From: Candidatus Thorarchaeota archaeon
GTDB taxonomy: Archaea > Asgardarchaeota > Thorarchaeia > Thorarchaeales > Thorarchaeaceae
Direction: 5' to 3'
NCBI GenBank assembly: GCA_016840245.1
Contig: JAEOST010000062.1
Location: forward strand, 1 to 10,508
DNA length: 10,508 nt
Shown: positions 6,378 to 10,508 of the stretch, in pieces
Numbering within the stretch: the stretch's first letter is position 1
Layout: each line of letters starts with the position of its first letter
Position numbers and translations under genes: made by a program
The notes under the pieces: model-generated
The model's database searches: none
Told to the model about the DNA's origin: nothing
The model's input: only the letters and a program-made list of their open reading frames with translations

Positions 6378-8504
6378 CGGATCAGTGGGTGGAGGTGTAG
6401 TAGTAGTTGTTATAGTTGTAGTTGAAGTAGTTGTATCTATGGTAGTTACAGTAGTCGAACTTGTGGTAGGAACCGTCGGTTCAGGTAGCACGAGAATACG
6501 GATGTCAAATGACCTCTCGTTATCATAGGTGTCATTGACTCCGATACGAAGCCCATAACTTCCCAGAGGAAGTGTCGTGGTATTTGTTATGAGCCCATCA
6601 TCGATAGCGAATCGAGTGTCATTCAATGACCAACTACCAATTCCAGATAGGTCCGTAGCACTCACCTGATAACTCAATGTTTCAGCAATATTCCAGTATT
6701 GGTCCTCGGGTTGAGTCACCCAATCTGGTGGGGTTGTATCTACAACCGTCACCTGTGCTTTGCCAGAAACGCTATGCCCTGAGATATGGAATGCCGTGAT
6801 GGAGATATTGTGAATCCCAACATCAAGACCATCAACATTGGCTTCGACATCTTCACCATTCCATGTAATGGTGTCTACTAGTTCGTCGTTGATGTAGAGC
6901 TCAAAGTTTCCCGGATTCAATGCTGATGCCTCTAGAACGACTTCATTTCCTGTTGAGCCAAGCTCGTATTCTACATCTGAAGCAGTTCCACCCCAAAGAC
7001 TCACTGAGGGATGCCAATCCACTGATTCAGCTGACCCTGTGATATTGTAGGTCTCTGTTCCATTGTAATCAGAGTACCAATTGCCAACCATAGTGCTGTT
7101 CCAGTAGTTCTCTCGGGTTGACCCACTCTGATCATATGCATTTGTTGGGTTCCAGGCAAAATCGTTGTAGTATAGCAGGGTCCTGTTACAATTGAAGAGG
7201 TAGATTCCATTAACTGCATTTTCGTAAGCGACATTGTACGTTACAAGACAGTCATCAGCATACTGTATGTACATACCATTCTCAGTGTTATTGTAGACCA
7301 CATTAGCTGTGAAGTTACTGAAATCAGCTGTGGAAACATAGATTCCACACTCTCCCTGTACACCAAAGTTACTATAGACAGTATTGTCTTGAATCACTGA
7401 ATTGACGGCACTATCCACCTCAATTCCATGCATTGAGTTGTTGTAGACTGTATTTCCAGTAACAGAGCAGTTGACTACAGTCCCCACAAGAATACCATCT
7501 GCTGTTGCACCAGCTCCGAAATTGGTCCAACCGTTATCAAAGACCTGATTCAGTTCAACAATACAATGGTCTCCAACATCAATTCTAATACCATCAAGTG
7601 TATTGTTGTTGAGAGTATTCTGTGAGATGAATCCATATTGAGTATCTGAGAAATAGACTCCATATCGATCGTTATCGTATACATCATTTCCAATGATTGA
7701 AACGTAATCTGAACTACTGACAACGAATCCCTCGTCAAGATTGTCAAAGACTAGGTTGTCTTGATATAGACCATGATGAGAGTTCTCAATAAGGAACCCA
7801 GCATAGTCGTTTCCACTAACCTCACAATCTGTGAAGGTGAAATGGTCAGAATAATATGTCTCTAGACCGTAGTCGCCATTGTCGGTGAAATAGCTACCAG
7901 TTATTGTTGTCCTGTGAGAATTGTCCTGATAGTAACCAGATCCAGTTCTTGTGTTTATGAGGTAACTGCTTGTGATTGTAGTGTCATTACAGTACTCTAA
8001 TGTGATTCCATCTGCATTGTTGTCCATCGTGCAGTTTACAATGGATAGGCCGTCACAATAGTCTAATTCAAGCCCTGTGTTCTTATCCATGATGATACAA
8101 TCTTCAAGATGACCGTGAGTCACATTGTATAGAACAACACCTCCAATATTCGGATTTGTAGCTCTGACGTAACAATCTCGAATCTCAAAATAGACCGTCA
8201 CATCTCTGATCTCAATTGATGCAGTAGCATCCTCGGTGATGTTGTATCCCTGGATGATGTAAGGGGTTTCTTCAGACCCATCACCTGCCCAGGACTCATT
8301 TCCTGCCTGCCACATGAAGTCAGTATTGTTGAAAATTCGTATCGCATCATGTGTTGTATAGGCTAATTCATGTTCATTGGATTGAACTTCTGTATATTCA
8401 TGAGATACTGTCATATTATCAAAGGCAAGAGGTGTCGAACCAATGACAAACAGCATCATGAATACTATAATTGTTACTCTGGCATGCTTCATTTTATGCA
8501 CCAT
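6294..8504 (-). CDS. surface protein with NosD/PbH1-like right-handed beta-helix, Ig-like modules, Thr stalk, C-terminal anchor
   Basis: This 736-residue secreted and anchored protein has a hydrophobic signal at about 8-27. The opening segment I-R-I-F-N-N-T-D-F (56-63) followed by G-x-G-S-x-x-x-P-Y-I-I-Q-G-Y-N-I (75-89) is the usual lead-in of archaeal parallel beta-helix proteins. Short repeats of about 22-24 residues follow from about 95 to 450 (patterns such as G-I-x-[IL]-x-x-[CS]-x-x-x-x-[IV]-x-x-N-x-V-Y-x-N), as in NosD/PbH1 families. The helix closes with N-Y-W-N-S and W-Y-S-D-Y-N-G (467-482), typical of NosD-like ends. Two Ig-like modules follow (about 503-590 and 591-675), the first closely resembling the modules of the neighbouring SBBP protein. 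Then come a Thr stalk (about 679-706), a membrane helix (about 710-730) and MKRKSS. Sequons are abundant. Such helices often bind or cut polysaccharide, but no catalytic residues can be assigned. Met5 (ATG at 8492) is an alternative start. Confidence 0.92.
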   Translation of the reverse strand: MVHKMKHARVTIIVFMMLFVIGSTPLAFDNMTVSHEYTEVQSNEHELAYTTHDAIRIFNNTDFMWQAGNESWAGDGSEETPYIIQGYNITEDATASIEIRDVTVYFEIRDCYVRATNPNIGGVVLYNVTHGHLEDCIIMDKNTGLELDYCDGLSIVNCTMDNNADGITLEYCNDTTITSSYLINTRTGSGYYQDNSHRTTITGSYFTDNGDYGLETYYSDHFTFTDCEVSGNDYAGFLIENSHHGLYQDNLVFDNLDEGFVVSSSDYVSIIGNDVYDNDRYGVYFSDTQYGFISQNTLNNNTLDGIRIDVGDHCIVELNQVFDNGWTNFGAGATADGILVGTVVNCSVTGNTVYNNSMHGIEVDSAVNSVIQDNTVYSNFGVQGECGIYVSTADFSNFTANVVYNNTENGMYIQYADDCLVTYNVAYENAVNGIYLFNCNRTLLYYNDFAWNPTNAYDQSGSTRENYWNSTMVGNWYSDYNGTETYNITGSAESVDWHPSVSLWGGTASDVEYELGSTGNEVVLEASALNPGNFELYINDELVDTITWNGEDVEANVDGLDVGIHNISITAFHISGHSVSGKAQVTVVDTTPPDWVTQPEDQYWNIAETLSYQVSATDLSGIGSWSLNDTRFAIDDGLITNTTTLPLGSYGLRIGVNDTYDNERSFDIRILVLPEPTVPTTSSTTVTTIDTTTSTTTITTTTTPPPTDPTMILIIAGAGGVAVIVIIVLVMKRKSS

Positions 8505-8618
8505 TGTTACACGTTCTATGTTGTCCCCGCTTAAGAGGTCATAGGCAAAATTTGTGAGTACATTGGATAATTAAGTTCTCTGGCATATTAGCATGTCTTG
8601 CATTATGTTCCATCTGGA
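8505..8618. other. divergent intergenic region between the beta-helix gene and the small membrane peptide gene
   Basis: This holds the leader of the minus-strand surface gene. A weak minus-strand TATA candidate (TTAATTAT) lies at about 8566-8573, some 60 bases before ATG 8504, and there is no good Shine-Dalgarno. A 12-base palindrome, TTCCA-TC-TGGAA, sits at 8608-8619, just ahead of the plus-strand promoter module; it is not present in the second copy of that module. No gene is seen. Confidence 0.4.
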
Positions 8619-8657
8619 AGCTATGGACCTTTTTCCCACAGTCCATTATATACTAAA
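8619..8657 (+). promoter_or_regulatory. palindromic promoter/operator module, copy 1 (small membrane peptide gene)
   Basis: This 39-base block matches 10071-10109 at 38 positions; the only difference is C8653 against G10105. It contains the perfect inverted repeat ATGGAC (8623-8628), a 12-base spacer and GTCCAT (8641-8646). The right arm runs straight into TTATATA (8646-8652), a strong archaeal TATA box centred 34 bases ahead of ATG 8683. A protein bound to the palindrome would lie over the BRE/TATA region and could block or recruit TBP/TFB. Confidence 0.8.
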
Positions 8658-8682
8658 CATTCCTCCTTTTACTTGAACCAAA

Positions 8683-8880
8683 ATGACTCAGTTCAACAAA
8701 CTAACCCTAGCAGTAGCAGCAGTATTGGTTGTGGTTGCAACCCTGCTGATGATGGATGGTCAAATCCTAGGTGAGATGACCACAAACCTTAGTCGTGTGC
8801 TCCTGGTCACAGCAATCCCCCTGATTGCAACAAGTCGGAAATCTGAAGACATGACTGATACTCAAAGAGATGATCAATAA
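8683..8880 (+). CDS. small two-helix membrane protein, 65 residues
   Basis: I do not recognise this family. Two hydrophobic segments (about 8-23 and 38-50) are joined by a short loop containing D-G-Q and E-M-T, and the C-terminal tail is charged (S-R-K-S-E-D to Q-R-D-D-Q), so it is probably a two-pass membrane protein with both ends in the cytoplasm. The case for a real gene is contextual: a strong TATA box at the right distance, in a promoter module shared with the ABC transporter gene 1.5 kb away, and a hairpin terminator just after its TAA. No Shine-Dalgarno precedes the ATG, and the leader would be only about 8-10 bases, so near-leaderless translation is likely. It might be a regulator or accessory subunit of a membrane complex (inference). 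Confidence 0.7.
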   Translation: MTQFNKLTLAVAAVLVVVATLLMMDGQILGEMTTNLSRVLLVTAIPLIATSRKSEDMTDTQRDDQ

Positions 8881-8883
8881 CCC

Positions 8884-8920
8884 GGAGGGTTTCTCGACCC
8901 TCCTCTCTCATTACTTTTTT
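8884..8920 (+). terminator. hairpin plus T-run terminator after the small membrane protein gene
   Basis: The stem GGAGGGT (8884-8890) / ACCCTCC (8897-8903) is a perfect 7-base pairing with a 6-base loop. It begins 4 bases after the TAA stop and is followed by a pyrimidine stretch ending in six T (8915-8920). It separates the 65-residue gene from the membrane protein/regulator pair. Confidence 0.7.
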
Positions 8921-8936
8921 GCCCCCTCCCATTGGG

Positions 8937-8943
8937 TATATAT
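8937..8943 (+). promoter_or_regulatory. TATA box of the membrane protein/regulator operon
   Basis: TATATAT at 8937-8943 is centred 33 bases ahead of the ATG at 8973, the same spacing as in the two palindromic promoters (34 and 36). The palindrome itself is absent here, so this operon is not controlled by the same site. Confidence 0.55.
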
Positions 8944-8972
8944 CCTACTCCATCTCAAACAATTCCAGACAA

Positions 8973-8996
8973 ATGGTGAATCGTCTTGGACTCTAG
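8973..8996 (+). other. seven-codon leader ORF overlapping the TTG start
   Basis: ATG 8973 opens a frame of seven sense codons (MVNRLGL) ending in TAG 8994-8996. It overlaps the TTG at 8986, which opens the 242-residue frame in the +1 register. The ATG sits where the promoter spacing predicts a start. It may be a leader peptide, the original start displaced by a one-base indel, or chance. Confidence 0.35.
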
Positions 8997-9714
8997 TCAA
9001 CCCAGACCTCCTGAATTATTGAACCGTCAGAGGGATATTCTACCAGTGATGCGTAGAAGTCACAGGTTCCTGATGGGGCACATATTCTCCACTGTGTTTG
9101 GGATGTACATTGTTGTCCTCTGGGTCATTCTGGTCATAGCAATGATGGGTCTCCCCTTCGAACTACTCTCTATTGCTGCAGTCATCATTATACTTCCCAT
9201 CATAATCGCACCAATTCAATACAGATCGGCTAAGGAGCGGTTTGGAGCCCTTCAGCAAGCAGGAACCACTCTCAAAGAGATTGAAGCAACTCTTGATGAG
9301 CAACACATTACTTCGGGTCTGGCATCGTATATCTTTCTCATTTTTGATGTCCTCCGACCAGCTGACACTCTGGATGACCTAGCATCAAAGAATGAAATAG
9401 AGGATGTACGAGGGCACCTCTCAAATCTAACACGAAAGGTGATCACTGAGGTCATCTTTCAAGGAGTCTTGTTCACTTTTCTAATAATCAATTTCTTGAT
9501 TCCCGAGTTCATCACTGGTGGTGCACTGTTATTTCCTCTGATATTCTTCGTGTTCGTCATTGCTGTACTGATACTAAGATGGTTCGTCTTCTTCTACTGG
9601 CGTATTCTTGTCCGTCGTTGGCTCAGATTCTATGACGGATTCATTGCTTGGGGTGAAGAACTGGAAAAGATGGTCTCTAGTGGGCTCACAGACTCAGATG
9701 GGAGGGAACCCTGA
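8986..9714 (+). CDS. four-helix membrane protein, partner of the winged-helix regulator
   Basis: I cannot assign this to a family. Four membrane segments are predicted (about 33-53, 57-77, 154-173 and 178-203), with a hydrophilic loop of about 75 residues between helices 2 and 3 (79-153). Positive clusters at R23-R24-S-H-R, Y79-R-S-A-K-E-R and R207-x-x-V-R-R-W put both ends and the central loop in the cytoplasm. The last base of its TGA is the first base of the next gene's ATG (TGATG), so the two are translationally coupled and probably work together, for example as a membrane sensor holding or signalling to the regulator (inference). The start is uncertain: TTG 8986 is the first usable codon after an in-frame TGA at 8977-8979, but ATG 9049 (residue 22) is a plausible alternative, and the TATA box points to an out-of-frame ATG at 8973. 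Confidence 0.75.
   Translation: MDSSQPRPPELLNRQRDILPVMRRSHRFLMGHIFSTVFGMYIVVLWVILVIAMMGLPFELLSIAAVIIILPIIIAPIQYRSAKERFGALQQAGTTLKEIEATLDEQHITSGLASYIFLIFDVLRPADTLDDLASKNEIEDVRGHLSNLTRKVITEVIFQGVLFTFLIINFLIPEFITGGALLFPLIFFVFVIAVLILRWFVFFYWRILVRRWLRFYDGFIAWGEELEKMVSSGLTDSDGREP
9700..9706 (+). promoter_or_regulatory. Shine-Dalgarno of the winged-helix gene
   Basis: GGGAGGG lies 7 bases ahead of ATG 9714, inside the end of the membrane protein gene. It is the clearest ribosome binding site in the window and supports the overlapping start. It contrasts with the short, SD-less leaders of the first genes of the transcripts. Confidence 0.65.
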
Positions 9715-10058
9715 TGGACCCGCCTACAATTCGACCACGTTCCTGGACACCAGGTCCACGGAGAACTAAGTACGAGCGGTGGGTAGAACTACTTGAAGCA
9801 TGTGTGTGGGAGTCACGGACGCAGAGCTGGTTGATGCGACACTTAGGACTAAAGACACAGATGATCAAGGAGGACCTCCAGTTCCTTGTTGAGGCTGGTC
9901 TCTTTGAACAACTTGACAGACCCGAGGAGGGAATCTACGTGTTCAAGACCACTGAGAAGGGTCGGGAGGCACTGGACCAGTTCTACACTCTAGTGACCAA
10001 GTTCTTCACCGACTCAGGCGGATCAAGGCAGGTTGCTATTCTCTTCCTCATGGGCTAG
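9714..10058 (+). CDS. winged-helix transcriptional regulator (HTH_45-like)
   Basis: This 114-residue protein contains a compact winged helix at about 20-95. Helix 1 is Y20-E-R-W-V-E-L-L-E-A-C, helix 2 about Q37-S-W-L-M-R-H-L-G, and the recognition helix about K47-T-Q-M-I-K-E-D-L-Q-F-L. Then come G62-L-F-E and a wing ending Y75-V-F-K-T-T-E-K-G-R-E-A-L, whose [LT]-T-x-x-G-x-x-x-L pattern is typical of archaeal HTH_45 (PF14947) and related families. The N-terminal 19 residues are Pro/Arg-rich and may be flexible. No ligand domain is present, so its signal may come through the overlapping membrane protein. It lies between two copies of a palindromic promoter, with the second only 12 bases past its stop, making it the best local candidate to bind that palindrome. 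Direct binding is inference. Confidence 0.88.
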   Translation: MDPPTIRPRSWTPGPRRTKYERWVELLEACVWESRTQSWLMRHLGLKTQMIKEDLQFLVEAGLFEQLDRPEEGIYVFKTTEKGREALDQFYTLVTKFFTDSGGSRQVAILFLMG

Positions 10059-10070
10059 GTTTGTTCCTGT

Positions 10071-10109
10071 AGCTATGGACCTTTTTCCCACAGTCCATTA
10101 TATAGTAAA
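10071..10109 (+). promoter_or_regulatory. palindromic promoter/operator module, copy 2 (ABC transporter gene)
   Basis: This is the second copy of the block at 8619-8657. The arms ATGGAC (10075-10080) and GTCCAT (10093-10098) flank the same 12-base pyrimidine-rich spacer. TTATATA (10098-10104) is centred 36 bases ahead of ATG 10137. Flanking bases on both sides differ from copy 1, so the shared block is sharply bounded. Confidence 0.8.
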
Positions 10110-10136
10110 TCTTCGTTGTTTTTCATGTGAATAATC

Positions 10137-10508
10137 ATGAATACTAGCAATCTTTCAATCCGCACTGATGGACTAACAAAGTCCTTTGGTTCGGTAATGG
10201 CTGTGCATGAACTGGACCTTCAAGTTCCGGTTGGTACACGCTTTGCGCTTCTTGGTCCGAACGGAGCTGGGAAGACCACAACCGTTCGCATGCTCTCTGG
10301 TCTGATGAAACCAACACTGGGGAGTGCAACTGTCTGTGGTCTTGATATCCTCTTACAAAAGGAGGAGGTCAAGTCTGTGACAGGACTCCTACCCGAGACC
10401 CCTGGACTCTACTCAAAGCTCTCTGCAACTGAGTTTCTGGAGTTCATTGGTGCACTCAATCGACTTCATGGAGACCGTCTTCATAGTCGAATTGATGCTC
10501 TACTATCC
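10137..10508 (+). CDS. ABC transporter ATP-binding protein (N-terminal part, cut by window edge)
   Basis: The first 124 residues run to the window edge. The Walker A motif is G40-P-N-G-A-G-K-T-T48, followed by R-M-L-S-G-L-M-K-P-T-x-G and the V-x-G-L-D block usual in ABC-2/CcmA-type exporter ATPases. The Q-loop region reads L84-L-L-P-E-T-P-G-L-Y, with Glu in place of the usual Gln; I recall this P-E variant from many drug- or lipid-export ATPases of this group. Signature motif, Walker B and H-loop would lie beyond the edge, presumably followed by an ABC-2 permease gene. ATG 10137 is the start: the only earlier ATG (10124) is followed at once by TGA. No clear Shine-Dalgarno is seen, and the leader is about 10 bases. 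The palindromic promoter upstream links it to the 65-residue membrane protein. Confidence 0.93.
   Translation, partial: MNTSNLSIRTDGLTKSFGSVMAVHELDLQVPVGTRFALLGPNGAGKTTTVRMLSGLMKPTLGSATVCGLDILLQKEEVKSVTGLLPETPGLYSKLSATEFLEFIGALNRLHGDRLHSRIDALLS

Noticed and set aside
6304..6528. Valine-rich plus-strand frame of 74 codons
   Set aside because: It is the same artefact, antisense to the Thr stalk and anchor of the beta-helix protein.
9252..9868. Minus-strand frames opposite the membrane protein and regulator (9252-9455, 9686-9868)
   Set aside because: The plus-strand genes have membrane-helix and winged-helix features, a Shine-Dalgarno and a coupled overlap; the antisense frames have none.
10084..10100. 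Q-loop Glu in the ABC protein taken as loss of function
   Set aside because: The P-E variant at this site is, as far as I recall, common in this ABC-2 exporter group, and the Walker A motif is intact.
8619..10109. The paired 39-base blocks as ends of a mobile element
   Set aside because: They are direct, not inverted, no transposase lies between them, no target-site duplication was seen, and each sits at promoter distance from a start codon.
10144..10329. Minus-strand 61-codon frame opposite the ABC gene
   Set aside because: It lies opposite the Walker A region of an unmistakable ABC ATPase.

Overview
The window looks like a chromosomal segment of an archaeon, most likely an Asgard archaeon of the Thorarchaeia type. 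The evidence is archaeal TATA boxes about 33-36 bases ahead of several starts, a winged-helix protein of the archaeal HTH_45 style, and two large secreted proteins built from SBBP beta-propeller or beta-helix repeats on a threonine-rich stalk with a C-terminal membrane anchor. The lineage call rests on remembered family resemblance, not a search.

Left part, minus strand (1-1289). At the left edge is the N-terminal 139 residues of a C45-type (acyl-CoA:6-aminopenicillanate acyltransferase-like) Ntn-hydrolase, too incomplete at the window edge to look like a closed reading frame. Directly upstream of it in transcription order is a 222-residue cysteine-rich protein whose C-terminal half resembles DUF6144. 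The two may be co-transcribed, with an 87-base gap.

Middle, minus strand (1290-8504). Two adjacent surface-protein genes follow. The first has 1606 residues: signal peptide, DUF7948-like domain, two seven-repeat SBBP beta-propellers separated by an Ig-like domain, three Ig-like modules, a Thr stalk, a membrane helix and KRKSS. The second has 736 residues: signal peptide, NosD/PbH1-like right-handed beta-helix, two Ig-like modules, a Thr stalk, a membrane helix and KRKSS. The head domains are unrelated, but the 3' end is shared down to the DNA level, including a hairpin terminator with the same 8-base stem at the same 6-base distance from the stop codon.

Right part, plus strand (8619-10508). 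This holds a 65-residue two-helix membrane peptide, a 242-residue four-helix membrane protein overlapping a 114-residue winged-helix regulator by one base (TGATG), and the start of an ABC transporter ATPase. The 65-residue gene and the ABC gene each lie behind a 39-base promoter module that is identical at 38 of 39 positions. It contains the perfect palindrome ATGGAC-N12-GTCCAT abutting a TATA box. The regulator gene lies between the two copies, so the simplest reading is a small regulon: a membrane protein/regulator pair controlling a membrane peptide and an ABC exporter. That regulatory link is inference.

No rRNA, tRNA, CRISPR array, transposase or integrase was seen. No gene-free stretch exceeds about 180 bases.
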